Positions 19,503-28,325 of a stretch of DNA of 64,000 nucleotides are shown here, piece after piece. How positions within the stretch are numbered: the stretch's first letter is position 1; the number at the start of each line of letters is the position of its first letter. The stretch comes from Ciceribacter thiooxidans (GTDB lineage Bacteria; Pseudomonadota; Alphaproteobacteria; Rhizobiales; Rhizobiaceae), in assembly GCF_014126615.1 (NCBI RefSeq), contig NZ_CP059896.1, positions 2,428,501-2,492,500 on the forward strand. Reading direction: 5' to 3'. The translations under genes and the position numbers were made by a program. The notes beneath the pieces were generated by a model, which worked only from the letters and a program-made list of their open reading frames with translations, had not been told where the DNA came from and did no database searches.

Positions 19503-19530
19503 AAAAAAACCGCCGGATCGCGCCGGCGGC
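19503..19530 (-). terminator. Rho-independent terminator (minus strand)
   Basis: CCGCCGG (19510-19516) and CCGGCGG (19523-19529) form a 7-bp stem with a 6-base loop. Read on the minus strand it is followed by seven Ts. It lies 31 bases past the stop of the 129-residue gene and also faces the end of the helicase islet. Confidence 0.75.
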
Positions 19531-19560
19531 TTCGTTCATTCCGGGAGGTTTCCGCCCGTC

Positions 19561-19950
19561 TCAGACGAACTGGCTCAAGCCCGGGACGGAGGCGACGACT
19601 TCGTCGACGACGTCGGAGCCGGCGTATTCGCGGGCGGCGGCGATGGTTTCGCGCGAGAGCGAGGTGATCTCGCCCATGCCGAGGCCGAGCGACATCAGCT
19701 GCTGGCCGAGGCCCATGATGCCGCCGCCGCCGATTGCGCTCATCAGCCCGCCGAGCAGGCCCTTGCCCTCGCCTTCGCCGTTGTGCTTGGCGACGAGGTC
19801 GACGGCGCCGGGGATGGCCTCGATCATCTTGGCGACCGGGCCGTCGGCGGCCTCGCGCTGGAGGAAGCCCAGCATCATGCCGACCGCCTTTTCGGCGACA
19901 TCCGCGTCGATGCCGACATTGTTGGCGATGCGGTTTACGAGTTCATTCAT
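19561..19950 (-). CDS. Small alpha-helical protein, DUF2267/DUF937-like
   Basis: A 129-residue soluble protein. The N-terminal pattern MNELVNRIANNVGIDADVAE followed by AVGMMLGFLQREAADGPVAK resembles bacterial DUF2267/DUF2780-type domains. A glycine-rich middle (LLGGLMSAIGGGGIMGLGQQ) precedes a helical end. The function of these families is unknown. A perfect short palindrome lies 23 bases upstream of the start and a terminator follows, so it is probably a single-gene transcript. Confidence 0.7.
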   Translation of the reverse strand: MNELVNRIANNVGIDADVAEKAVGMMLGFLQREAADGPVAKMIEAIPGAVDLVAKHNGEGEGKGLLGGLMSAIGGGGIMGLGQQLMSLGLGMGEITSLSRETIAAAREYAGSDVVDEVVASVPGLSQFV

Positions 19951-19972
19951 GGTCTGCCTCCGTTTGAAATTC

Positions 19973-19986
19973 TGACGTGAACGTCA
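19973..19986. promoter_or_regulatory. Short palindrome TGACGT-GA-ACGTCA
   Basis: Perfect 6-base arms around GA, 23 bases upstream of the 129-residue gene and in the gap shared with the divergent ATPase gene. This suggests an operator or core-promoter element; the binding protein is unknown. Confidence 0.35.
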
Positions 19987-20178
19987 ACGTAATTAATTCC
20001 GCTTGCGAACTCAAGCGCCGGGGCCGCTCCCCACAGGCTTTTTCGTCGCGCCGCCGCAGCCGCGCCGGAGACGTGCCGGGCAGTTGTCATGTTCCATACT
20101 ATCCTTATAGTTACAACCAGTTGTTTGGATGAATGCGGGAATGCCGGGCGCTGCCCTCCCCGCGAAAGACGAGGCCCC

Positions 20179-21735
20179 ATGCTTGTTGACGGAAAGCTTT
20201 TCATCGGCACCAGCCGTAACCCCGACGACAGCCTCAACAAGCCGGAATATCTGGAGCTCAAGTTCGGCAATCGCCACGGGCTGGTGACCGGGGCGACCGG
20301 CACCGGCAAGACGGTGACGCTGCAGATCCTCGCGGAAAGCTTCTCCGAAGCCGGCGTGCCGGTCTTCTGCGCCGATATCAAGGGCGACCTTTCCGGCATC
20401 GCCATGAAGGGCGAGGCGAAGGATTTCCTTTTGAAGCGCGCCGAGACGATCGGGCTCTCCCCTTACGAATTCCGCGCCTCGCCGGTGATCTTCTGGGATC
20501 TCTACGGCGAACAGGGCCACCGGGTGCGCACCACCATCGCCGAGATGGGGCCGCTCCTGCTCTCGCGGCTGATGGATGCCTCGGAGGCGCAGGAGGGCGT
20601 GCTGAACATCGCCTTCAAGATCGCCGACCAGGGCGGGCTGCCGCTCCTCGATCTCAAAGACCTGCAGGCGCTCCTGAACTACATGGGCGAGCACGCGAGC
20701 GAGCTTTCGAGCCAGTTCGGGTTGATCTCCAAGGCCTCCGTCGGCTCGCTGCAGCGGGGGCTCCTGATCCTCGAGCAGCAGGGAGCGGAGAACTTCTTCG
20801 GCGAGCCGGCGCTCGCGATCTCCGACATCATGCGCACGACGAGCGACGGCCGCGGCATGATCTCGGTGCTCGCCGCCGACAAGCTGATGATGAACCCGAG
20901 GCTCTACGCCACCTTCCTGCTCTGGCTGCTCTCGGAACTCTTCGAGGAACTGCCGGAGGTCGGCGATCCGGAAAAGCCGCGACTCGTCTTCTTCTTCGAC
21001 GAGGCGCACCTGCTCTTCGACGACGCGCCGAAGGTGCTCACCGACCGCATCGAGCAGGTGGTTCGGCTCATCCGCTCCAAGGGCGTCGGCGTCTATTTCG
21101 TCACCCAGAACCCGCTCGACGTACCGGAAACGGTGCTCGCCCAGCTCGGCAACCGCGTGCAGCACGCGCTCAGGGCCTATACGCCGCGCGAGCAGAAGGC
21201 GGTAAAGACGGCGGCGGAGACCTTCCGCCCCAACCCCGCCTTCGACTGCCAGAGCGCCATCACCGCGCTCGGCACCGGCGAGGCGCTGGTCTCGACGCTG
21301 GAGGGCAAGGGCATTCCCTCGATGGTCGAGCGCACGCTCGTCCGCCCGCCGGCCTCGCGGCTCGGGCCGATCACGCCGGCCGAGCGCCAGCAGCTGATGG
21401 CGGTAAGCCCGGTTTCCGGCCTCTACGACAAGGATGTCGACCGGGAATCGGCCTACGAGATCCTCACCGAACGGGCGCGCAAGGCGGCAGAGGCGGAAAC
21501 CGCCCGCCGTGCCGAGGAAGAGAAGAAGGACAATGCCGGCGGCCGCTGGACGCTGCCGGGCTTCGGCGGCGAGACCGAAGAGCAAACCAAAACGGCGAAG
21601 AACGGCACCCGCCGCAGCTCCGGCTACCAGCGGGAATCGGTGATCGAGGCGGCGATGAAGAGCGCGGCGCGCTCGGTCGCGACCTCCGTCGGCCGGGCGC
21701 TGGTGCGCGGCATCCTCGGTAGCCTGAAACGGTAG
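20179..21735 (+). CDS. HerA/FtsK-like ATPase, DUF853 family
   Basis: 518 residues. Walker A GATGTGKT is at 38-45, early and preceded by the typical FIGTSRNPDDS start of DUF853 (YjgR-like) proteins. Walker B is LVFFFDEAHLLFDD, and a sensor-like stretch is FVTQNPLDVPETVLAQLGNR. The C-terminal 90 residues are charged and low-complexity. I chose ATG 20179 with GAGG just upstream; the upstream in-frame extension is not conserved in type. It is probably a hexameric DNA-associated ATPase of unknown role. It stands alone, with no NurA-like partner nearby. Confidence 0.85.
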   Translation: MLVDGKLFIGTSRNPDDSLNKPEYLELKFGNRHGLVTGATGTGKTVTLQILAESFSEAGVPVFCADIKGDLSGIAMKGEAKDFLLKRAETIGLSPYEFRASPVIFWDLYGEQGHRVRTTIAEMGPLLLSRLMDASEAQEGVLNIAFKIADQGGLPLLDLKDLQALLNYMGEHASELSSQFGLISKASVGSLQRGLLILEQQGAENFFGEPALAISDIMRTTSDGRGMISVLAADKLMMNPRLYATFLLWLLSELFEELPEVGDPEKPRLVFFFDEAHLLFDDAPKVLTDRIEQVVRLIRSKGVGVYFVTQNPLDVPETVLAQLGNRVQHALRAYTPREQKAVKTAAETFRPNPAFDCQSAITALGTGEALVSTLEGKGIPSMVERTLVRPPASRLGPITPAERQQLMAVSPVSGLYDKDVDRESAYEILTERARKAAEAETARRAEEEKKDNAGGRWTLPGFGGETEEQTKTAKNGTRRSSGYQRESVIEAAMKSAARSVATSVGRALVRGILGSLKR

Positions 21736-21754
21736 AGAGCGCCGCTCCCCGGCC

Positions 21755-22108
21755 TCAGTCGAGATTGCCGTAGATGACCTCGTCGCCGCCGATGTGGTGG
21801 CTTCCGCCGACATTGCCATAGACTTTCGCGTCGCCCTCGACGACGGCATGGCCGAAGAGGCGGCCGTGGATCGCCGCATGGCCGCGGGCGACGGCGGAGC
21901 CGGAGACGGTGCCGTAAACCTGCGCGTCCTCCTCGACGCGCGCTTCGCCATAGGCGAGCGAATCCCCGTGCAGCCAGCAGGTGCCGGCCTGCGACAGGTT
22001 GTTTTCCGACTGGACGAAGCCGCCGCTTCCGCCGTCCGTGCGGACGATGCGGTGGAGGATCTCGCCGCTTTCGAGCCGGCGGGTCTCATCGGTGATCCGG
22101 TATTTCAT
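21755..22108 (-). CDS. Beta-helix protein with hexapeptide-like repeats
   Basis: 117 residues. After a 40-residue head (MKYRITDETRRLESGEILHR) the rest is a repeat of A-x-V-x-G steps such as AQVYGTVSGSAVARGHAAIH and AVVEGDAKVYGNV, typical of a short left-handed or bactofilin-like beta-helix (YdcK-like). The start overlaps the ATP-grasp stop (ATGA). It is the last gene of a four-gene operon. Its role is unknown; it could be a scaffold or a substrate of the neighbouring ligase. Confidence 0.75.
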   Translation of the reverse strand: MKYRITDETRRLESGEILHRIVRTDGGSGGFVQSENNLSQAGTCWLHGDSLAYGEARVEEDAQVYGTVSGSAVARGHAAIHGRLFGHAVVEGDAKVYGNVGGSHHIGGDEVIYGNLD

Positions 22109-22998
22109 GGCACCCTCGACAATCGGTTGTAGAGACGGGTGGTGATACTTTCCTCGCCCCAGGGGGCGAGGTCGTAGCCGTGGTAGCCGGGCATGGGGTT
22201 CACCTCGATAACGAAGGGCCCCTCCCCGGTCAGGATGAGGTCGATGCCGGAAAAGCGCAGCCCTTCCGCCTCGGTCAGGTCGCAGAGGTCGGCGGCAAGT
22301 GCCGCGTCGATCGCCGCCGGCCGCATTTCGGCGCCGCCCTCCTTGCGGTAGTCGAGCGCCGTCGTCACCACCTCGACCGCAAAGCAGACGCCGTCGAGCA
22401 CGTGGACGCGGAGCTCCCGACCGCGGAGCCGCGCCTGCGATAGCACCGGCTCGGAGACGTCGGAGAGCGTGTCGCCGTCGAGGACGAAGCTCGGGGCGGA
22501 ACTGCAGTTCTTGATCACCCGGCCGGCGAGCGCATGGCGGGTCGTCATCAGCGTCGGCGGCAATTGCACCACCCGGCGCGGCACCGCCGCGAGCGCGGCG
22601 ACGTGGAGCGGCTTGCACCAGTTGGTGCTACGTTCCTCGGCGCGGATGACGTTCGGGTGGGCATCGCAAAGGGCGGCGACGACGGCGCGCAGGGCGTGGC
22701 CGCCGGCATCGGTGGCCCAGCCGTCGCGCATGTAGACGCCCGGCGCCGCGGCGATCCATTCGGCCAGCACCACAAGGGGTAACCGGCCCTCCGCCACCGC
22801 CTCGATCGTCACCCAGCGCAGCGGCAGGCCCTCATCGGTGACCCGCTTGTGGAAGGCCGCGGCCGTCGGATCGCCGCTGACGCTGATGACGAAGGGCGCA
22901 CCGTTCGCCTGCGCCCCGAAATCCTCCGGCGGCGCGTCTCCGGACTGCCGCGCCCGGCGCATGCGATCCGTCCAGCCGTCGCGAAAGAGCACCGTCAT
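22105..22998 (-). CDS. ATP-grasp ligase-like protein
   Basis: 297 residues with the ATP-grasp C-terminal signature: GLRFSGIDLILTGEGPFVIE followed by VNPMPGYHGYD, with the metal-binding E and N. CKPLHVAALAAVPRRVVQLPPTL, in the centre, resembles the pre-grasp to grasp junction. ATP-grasp enzymes join a carboxylate to an amine or thiol through an acyl phosphate; RimK and graspetide ligases are relatives. The start overlaps the stop of the upstream gene (ATGA). The substrate is not evident. Confidence 0.75.
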   Translation of the reverse strand: MTVLFRDGWTDRMRRARQSGDAPPEDFGAQANGAPFVISVSGDPTAAAFHKRVTDEGLPLRWVTIEAVAEGRLPLVVLAEWIAAAPGVYMRDGWATDAGGHALRAVVAALCDAHPNVIRAEERSTNWCKPLHVAALAAVPRRVVQLPPTLMTTRHALAGRVIKNCSSAPSFVLDGDTLSDVSEPVLSQARLRGRELRVHVLDGVCFAVEVVTTALDYRKEGGAEMRPAAIDAALAADLCDLTEAEGLRFSGIDLILTGEGPFVIEVNPMPGYHGYDLAPWGEESITTRLYNRLSRVP

Positions 22999-23843
22999 CG
23001 GCTCACCATGTCGGCCAGGGCGTCGACGAGGTTTTCGCCCGCCGGGCCTTCCAGAATGTCCGGGGAAAGCTGCGGGACGACCGACCAGAAGACCGGTCGG
23101 CCGAGATAGCTGAAGACCAGCTCGCCGTAATCGATGCCGAAAACGTGTCGCACCGCGGCAACCAGTGCCGCAACGTCCTCGCGCGGCCGGTCCGGCAGAT
23201 GCATATGCACAAGACGATCGCCTTCGGGACGGAAAAGCTCGAGCACATCGCCGGCGAAGGCGCAGCACGCCGCCGCACCGCGGGGTACTTGGACCGCCAG
23301 CCGAACCTCGTCCTCCGTGTCGGGGACGTCGTCGATCCGCCTGAGCGAGCGGTCGTAGATGCCGGAGAGGCGGAGCCAGCCGTCGGGAAGCGCGCCGCCG
23401 ACATGGACCCGCCATTCGGGGCAGGCAAGCCCCGCCCGTGCGCAGCGGGCCCATTGTTCCGGCAGCGAGACCATGTAGGCAGAGGCGCTGCCGGAGGAGC
23501 CTCGGTTAAGCGGCGTGCCGCAGGCCATGCGCAACATGTGCAGGACGGCGGCGCGCTCGCAGGCGGAAAAAAGGTCTCTGGATATACCGGGCTCCATCCC
23601 GGCAAGCGTGCCGACGACCTTGCTCAGGAAAAGCGGCTGCGTCGCACCCCGCGGGCGAATCCAGCCCTCGCCCGCCGCCGGATCGCCGATCGGAACATGG
23701 ATGTCGCCGAGGACGATCGCGTCGGTATCGAGGGAGAGGCTTGCGAGGCCCCGCCGTGCGAGGCCTTCGCGCAGGAAGCCCTCGAACGGCCCGCCGAGAT
23801 TCAGCAGCAGGACAATCCGCTCGTCGCCGGGACCGTCGCGCAT
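22995..23843 (-). CDS. Unknown protein resembling a divergent ATP-grasp/pre-grasp partner
   Basis: 282 residues with no firm family. The order of elements resembles a pre-ATP-grasp domain: ERIVLLLNLGG, then SLDTDAIVLGD, then ERAAVLHMLRMACGTPLNRG, then LACPEWRV, where ligases have a shared 'E...N...GL..P' pattern. The second half (HVFGIDYGELVFSYLGRPVF) recalls the end of an ATP-grasp domain without a clear catalytic E-x-N. It starts 8 bases after the small upstream gene and overlaps the ATP-grasp gene. It is possibly an inactive or specialised partner; this is inference. Confidence 0.65.
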   Translation of the reverse strand: MRDGPGDERIVLLLNLGGPFEGFLREGLARRGLASLSLDTDAIVLGDIHVPIGDPAAGEGWIRPRGATQPLFLSKVVGTLAGMEPGISRDLFSACERAAVLHMLRMACGTPLNRGSSGSASAYMVSLPEQWARCARAGLACPEWRVHVGGALPDGWLRLSGIYDRSLRRIDDVPDTEDEVRLAVQVPRGAAACCAFAGDVLELFRPEGDRLVHMHLPDRPREDVAALVAAVRHVFGIDYGELVFSYLGRPVFWSVVPQLSPDILEGPAGENLVDALADMVSR

Positions 23844-23851
23844 CGCGGGTC

Positions 23852-24235
23852 TCAGATTTTCGCGTGCCCGCCGAGCGAGAAGGCGCCCGCCTCGACACCC
23901 GGATCGCCGGCAACGAGGTCCTTGATCTCACCCTCCTCCTTCAGCGACAGGACGAGATGCACCGACCCGTCGGGAAGCCGCGTCACCGAGTCCAGGAGGC
24001 CGTAATCGGAGGCCGCCTGCCAGTATTCGTCGCTCTTGCGCAGGAGTTCGGCGGATGCATCCGGATTCTGCTTCAGGTCGACGCGGAAAAAGTGCCGCTT
24101 GAAATCCGGCTTTCCCCTGCCGAACCGTTCCATGGGGAGGCTGATCGCCTCGATCCCGGCCAGCCGGGCGGCATCGTCCTTGCCTTCCTTGCCGTCGCTG
24201 CCGCCTTCCTTGCCTTCACTGCTGAATACCGACAT
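23852..24235 (-). CDS. Unknown 127-residue protein, first gene of the ATP-grasp operon
   Basis: The charged N-terminus (SSEGKEGGSDGKEGKDDAAR) is disordered-looking. It is followed by AISLPMERFGRGKPDFKRHF and a mixed alpha/beta body, ending LVAGDPGVEAGAFSLGGHAK. There is no signal peptide and no family I know. GGAGGG lies 7 bases before the ATG. An AT-rich stretch at 24285-24340 upstream is the likely promoter of the operon. Leading the ligase operon makes it a candidate substrate, leader-bearing or otherwise. Confidence 0.65.
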   Translation of the reverse strand: MSVFSSEGKEGGSDGKEGKDDAARLAGIEAISLPMERFGRGKPDFKRHFFRVDLKQNPDASAELLRKSDEYWQAASDYGLLDSVTRLPDGSVHLVLSLKEEGEIKDLVAGDPGVEAGAFSLGGHAKI

Positions 24236-24350
24236 GGTCGCGCCCTCCGTTTGACTGGCAAAGGCATAGCAAACAAGTGGCGTCGCGTAAACTTTTTAGT
24301 TGTATTTGTTTTTCATTCATCAATCTTAGCGAGTCTTTTTCGACGACATC

Positions 24351-25418
24351 TCACGACGGTTGGCGGTCGAGCGCCGGGGCGAGCGGCTGCAGGAGGCGGT
24401 AAAGCCGTGCCCTCAGAGCCGGCATGGCGGAGCGCTCCACCAGCACGTGATAGACGAAGGCGAAGGCGAGGATGCCGGCGGCCGCGACGAGGATCGCCGC
24501 ACCAGGATGAAGGAAGGCGGCGAGCGGCGGGATCGCGACATAGCCAACATGCTGGTGGACGAGATAGAGCGGATAGGTGGCGCCGCCGGCGAGCTTCAGC
24601 GGTCCCCAGAACCGGCGCGGCAGATCCACGCGGGCGATGAGCGCAAACAGCGCCGCCCCGCCGAGAACGGCGGCCGCAACCACCGGCCGCGACAGCGCAC
24701 TGCCGTATTCCGCCTCGAACCAGGCGGCGGCGCGAAGCGAGGTGAAGACGCCGTAGGAGAGCGAGAGGCCGAGGAGCAGAAGCCGCGCCGACGTGACGCC
24801 CTTGCCGAGACGCTGGAACGCAATGCCGGCGACGAAGAAGCCGCTATACTCGGTGATCAGCGCATCCTGCAGCAGGCGGACCTGGAAGAAGGCCTCGTTG
24901 GCGAAGGAGAGCGCCAGCCAGCCGAACGCGATCGTCTCGATATCGTCCAGTCGCCGGATGACGAGCAGCAGGAAGATCCAGCCGTAGAAGACGAGTTCGA
25001 GCACGATCGACCAATAGGCGCCGTCGACGAAGGGTTCGCCGAGGAGCAGCGAGAAGACCATGAGATTGGCCCCGTACTGCCCGAGGCTGACCTCGAAGCG
25101 CGGATTGGCGGCGGCGACGACGACGAGCGCGGTGACCGTCATCATCACGATGAAGGTCGGATAGATGCGGACGAAACGCGAGACGAAGAATTCGAGCGGC
25201 GTTCGGCCTTCGGCGGAATAGAGGATGACGAAGCCGCTGATGATGAAAAAGATGCTGACGCCGAGATAGCCGTAGGCGGCGGCGCTCTTCAGCATCTCCG
25301 GCAGCGGCATCTGCGGCAGGTCGCCAGCCGCCCCGCCGCGGAAGAGGAAATGGAAACCGACCACGGCGATCGCCGCGAGAAACCTGAGCCCGTCGAGCCC
25401 GAAGAGGTGCTTTTCCAT
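24351..25418 (-). CDS. Acyltransferase family 3 membrane protein
   Basis: A 355-residue integral membrane protein of the OafA/NodX/YrhL type, which O-acylates surface sugars. The family opening LDGLRFLAAIAVVGFHF includes the conserved H, and GYLGVSIFFIISGFVILYS is also typical. About ten hydrophobic segments follow, with YPLYLVHQHVGY near the end. ATG 25418 is chosen because the protein then starts directly with the family pattern. It is a single gene. The acceptor is unknown. Confidence 0.85.
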   Translation of the reverse strand: MEKHLFGLDGLRFLAAIAVVGFHFLFRGGAAGDLPQMPLPEMLKSAAAYGYLGVSIFFIISGFVILYSAEGRTPLEFFVSRFVRIYPTFIVMMTVTALVVVAAANPRFEVSLGQYGANLMVFSLLLGEPFVDGAYWSIVLELVFYGWIFLLLVIRRLDDIETIAFGWLALSFANEAFFQVRLLQDALITEYSGFFVAGIAFQRLGKGVTSARLLLLGLSLSYGVFTSLRAAAWFEAEYGSALSRPVVAAAVLGGAALFALIARVDLPRRFWGPLKLAGGATYPLYLVHQHVGYVAIPPLAAFLHPGAAILVAAAGILAFAFVYHVLVERSAMPALRARLYRLLQPLAPALDRQPS

Positions 25419-25637
25419 GGTCCTGATGCCCCCGGTCGCATTCCGCGCCGCGCACGGGCGCATTCCCCGCCCCTTCTTTAGCGGGGGAATGTTAACAATC
25501 GACTTCTGGTGGAAAAACCGCAACGAAAAGACCCGGCCGCAACCTCTGCGACAGGAGGCCGCTCGGGGCCGACGTGCCGGGCCGATGCCGTTGGTCTATG
25601 ATCGCTTGAAAAGCACAAGGGCGGGAGAGCCGGGGCG

Positions 25638-26198
25638 ATGACGAACGACATGCTGATGGGACTGTTTCCCGTCGTCTTCATGCTGCACGAGTTCGAGGAA
25701 ATCATCATGCTGAAGCCGTGGCTGGCGAAGAACGGCCCGGCGATGAAGCGCCGCTTTCCGGCCGTCGCGGCAAAGGTCCTGCCGCTCTACGGCAGCCTCT
25801 CGACCTCGGCCTTCACCGTCGCGGTCGTGGAGGAATTCCTCATCCTAACGGCGCTCACCTATGCGGCGATCGCCTTCGGGCTGCACGACCTCTGGGCGGG
25901 GCTGCTCGCCGCCTTCCTGTTCCACCTCCTCGTCCATATCGGCCAGACGATCCTGTGGCGCGGCTATTGCCCCTTCATCATCACCAGCCTGCTTGCTCTC
26001 CCCTATTGCCTTTATGCGCTCTTCGCCCTCGCCCGGTCGGGCGCGATTTCGCCCGGCCCGACGGCCACCTGGTCGATTGCCGCGACGGTCCTCGTCTATC
26101 TCAACCTTTGGCTGGCGCTCGGCCTTGCCCGGCGCTTCGAGGCGTGGGCCGGACGCGCCTTCGCGCCCGTGGCCGACGACGGCTCTCCTCCCACCTGA
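25638..26198 (+). CDS. HXXEE-domain membrane protein
   Basis: A 186-residue membrane protein. The motif HEFEE (H17, E20, E21) near the start matches the HXXEE family, whose function is unknown. Hydrophobic segments lie at about 5-17, 63-83, 85-107, 115-133 and 143-160. It runs in the same direction as the GroEL gene 113 bases downstream, but a shared transcript is not evident. Confidence 0.8.
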   Translation: MTNDMLMGLFPVVFMLHEFEEIIMLKPWLAKNGPAMKRRFPAVAAKVLPLYGSLSTSAFTVAVVEEFLILTALTYAAIAFGLHDLWAGLLAAFLFHLLVHIGQTILWRGYCPFIITSLLALPYCLYALFALARSGAISPGPTATWSIAATVLVYLNLWLALGLARRFEAWAGRAFAPVADDGSPPT

Positions 26199-26311
26199 TC
26201 AGGATCAATGTTCTTCGACGAAGGCTAATGTTATAAAGCGCTGATGTAACAGACTTTCCCGCAGCCGCCGGCGCCGGGCTTCGTCCCGCCGGCAATTCGA
26301 GGACGTCCGGC

Positions 26312-27931
26312 ATGGCGCATAAACAGGTTCTCTTTCGTGACGAAGCCCGCGCGAAAATCCTGCGCGGGGCAAGCCTACTCGCTGATGCGGTGCGGATCAC
26401 GCTCGGCCCGCGTTCGAAATCGGTGCTGATCGAGAAGAAGTGGGGCGTGCCGATCGTCTGCAACGACGGCGTGACGATCGCCAAGGAATTCGACCTCGAG
26501 GACGCCGAGGAGAACCTCGGCGCGCGGATGCTCCGGGAAGCGGCGGAAAAGACCGGGGCGATGGTCGGCGACGGCACCAGCACGGCGACCATCCTCGCGC
26601 ATGCGATCTTTTCCGAAGGCCTGCGCAACGTGGTTGCGGGCGCGAGCGCCATCGACATCAAGCGCGGTCTCGACCGGGCGACGAAATGCACGGTCGATGC
26701 ACTGAAGACGCTGTCGCGGCCGGTCGCCACGACGCGCGAAAAGCAGCAGGTGGCGGCGATCTCCGCCCATAACGACGAGGCGATCGGGGCGCTCATCGCC
26801 GAGGCGATCGAGAAGGTCGGCGACGACGGCGTGATCACCGTCGAGGAGGCGAAGACGACGGAAACCCATCTCAACGTCGTCGAGGGCATGCAGTTCGACC
26901 GCGGCTACATCTCGCCCTATTTCGTCACCAGCGCGGAGGACATGGAAGCGGTGCTCGAAGACGCCCGCATCCTCCTCTTCGACCGCAAGATCTCGGCGCT
27001 GATGGACCTCGTGCCGCTGCTCGAACAGATCGCCAAGTCGGGCCGGCCGCTCCTGGTGATCGCCGAGGACATCGAGGGCGAGGCGCTCGCGACCCTCATC
27101 GTCAACCAGATCCGCGGCACCTTCCACAATTGCGCGGTCAAGGCGCCGGGCTTCGGCGACCGGCGCAAAGCGATGCTGGAAGATATCGCGGTGCTGACCG
27201 GCGCGCAGGTCATCTCGGAAGAGACGGGCGCCAAGCTCGAAAACGTGACGCTCGCAGAGCTCGGCTCGGCCGCCCGCGTCGTCATCGACAAGGAGACCAC
27301 GACCATCGTCGGCGGCGCCGGCGATCCGGCGCGGATCAAGGGCCGCATCGAGGAAATCCGCCGACAGATCGACAAGACCACCAGCGACTACGACAGGGAG
27401 AAGCTCGAGGAACGGCTCGCCAAGCTCTCCGGCGGCGTCGCCGTCATCCGCGTCGGGGCGCCGGCGGAGGCGGAGATGAAGGCGAAGAAGGACGCGATCG
27501 AGGACGCGATCAACGCCACCAAGGCGGCGGTCGCGGAAGGCATCGTACCGGGCGGCGGGCTGGCGCTGCTCCGCTGCATCGGTGCGGTGGCGGCGGAAGA
27601 AGAAAAATGCGCGGGCGACGAGCGCACGGGCGTGCAGATCCTCAAGCGGGCGCTGGAGGCCCCTGCCCGGCAGATCGCCCTCAACTCGGCGGTGGATGAC
27701 GGCGTCGTCGTCGACCGGATGCTGCAGGGCTCCGGCGCTTATGGCTTCGACGCCGGCCGGCGGGAATATGTCGACCTGATGGAGGCGGGCATCATCGATC
27801 CGACCAAGGTGGTGCGGGTGGCGCTCGAAAACGCCGTCTCCGTCGCCGGCATCCTGTTGCTAACCGAAGCGACGATGACCGAGGTGCGCGAGCCGGCGAA
27901 GCCGCCGGAGCCGGAGATGGGCGGCGTGTGA
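26312..27931 (+). CDS. groEL: Divergent GroEL-type chaperonin (no groES)
   Basis: 539 residues along the whole group I chaperonin fold. ATPase residues D52 (NDGVT) and D87 (GDGTST) are present, as is the VDDG segment for D398. Several positions differ from standard rhizobial Gro[21 protein letters not shown], and [20 protein letters not shown]. The tail lacks the GGM repeats, ending PEPEMGGV. No groES precedes it and no CIRCE palindrome is visible. It is therefore likely a specialised extra copy rather than the housekeeping chaperonin. Confidence 0.85.
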   Translation: MAHKQVLFRDEARAKILRGASLLADAVRITLGPRSKSVLIEKKWGVPIVCNDGVTIAKEFDLEDAEENLGARMLREAAEKTGAMVGDGTSTATILAHAIFSEGLRNVVAGASAIDIKRGLDRATKCTVDALKTLSRPVATTREKQQVAAISAHNDEAIGALIAEAIEKVGDDGVITVEEAKTTETHLNVVEGMQFDRGYISPYFVTSAEDMEAVLEDARILLFDRKISALMDLVPLLEQIAKSGRPLLVIAEDIEGEALATLIVNQIRGTFHNCAVKAPGFGDRRKAMLEDIAVLTGAQVISEETGAKLENVTLAELGSAARVVIDKETTTIVGGAGDPARIKGRIEEIRRQIDKTTSDYDREKLEERLAKLSGGVAVIRVGAPAEAEMKAKKDAIEDAINATKAAVAEGIVPGGGLALLRCIGAVAAEEEKCAGDERTGVQILKRALEAPARQIALNSAVDDGVVVDRMLQGSGAYGFDAGRREYVDLMEAGIIDPTKVVRVALENAVSVAGILLLTEATMTEVREPAKPPEPEMGGV

Positions 27932-27936
27932 GGCCG

Positions 27937-28215
27937 TCAGGCCTTGCGGCGACGCCACGCCCCGAAGAGGGCAATGCCGACGCCGATCACGAAGCCCGGC
28001 AGCGCCATGGCGACGGCGGCGGTGGCCGCCCCCATTTCGCAGCCGCCGGAATCGCCCGGCGTGCCGCAGCGCGGATCGAAGAGATAGCCGAGCGAGAGGG
28101 CCAGGATGCCCGTCAGGATCGGCAGGCCGATGAGCCCGACGAGCCCGAAGGCCAGCGATTGTGCGATCGTCTTCAGCATGCCGTCGTCCTCCCCCTTGCC
28201 CTTGCCCGCAGACAT
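27937..28215 (-). CDS. Small two-segment membrane protein
   Basis: About 92 residues from ATG 28215 (MSAGKGKGEDDGMLK). Two hydrophobic segments (AFGLVGLIGLPILTGILAL and AVAMALPGFVIGVGIALFG) surround a short Cys-containing loop (DPRCGTPGDSGGCEMG), and the tail is basic. It is convergent with groEL, their stops 5 bases apart. I do not recognise a family; a shorter start at the internal ATG is possible. Confidence 0.55.
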   Translation of the reverse strand: MSAGKGKGEDDGMLKTIAQSLAFGLVGLIGLPILTGILALSLGYLFDPRCGTPGDSGGCEMGAATAAVAMALPGFVIGVGIALFGAWRRRKA

Positions 28216-28325
28216 AGCGCAAATCCGTGTCCCGGTGAACGGCAGGCGGCGGCACGGACTTGACCTCCCCGCCATTCGCCGCCATCTGCAGGTTCGGGCT
28301 CAGGCAAGCGAAGACGAGGAGACGA

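Noticed and set aside
19561..21735. HerA-NurA end-resection pair
   Set aside because: The neighbour of the HerA-like ATPase is a small helical protein on the other strand, not a NurA nuclease.
26199..26311. CIRCE heat-shock element before groEL
   Set aside because: No TTAGCACTC/GAGTGCTAA dyad is present.
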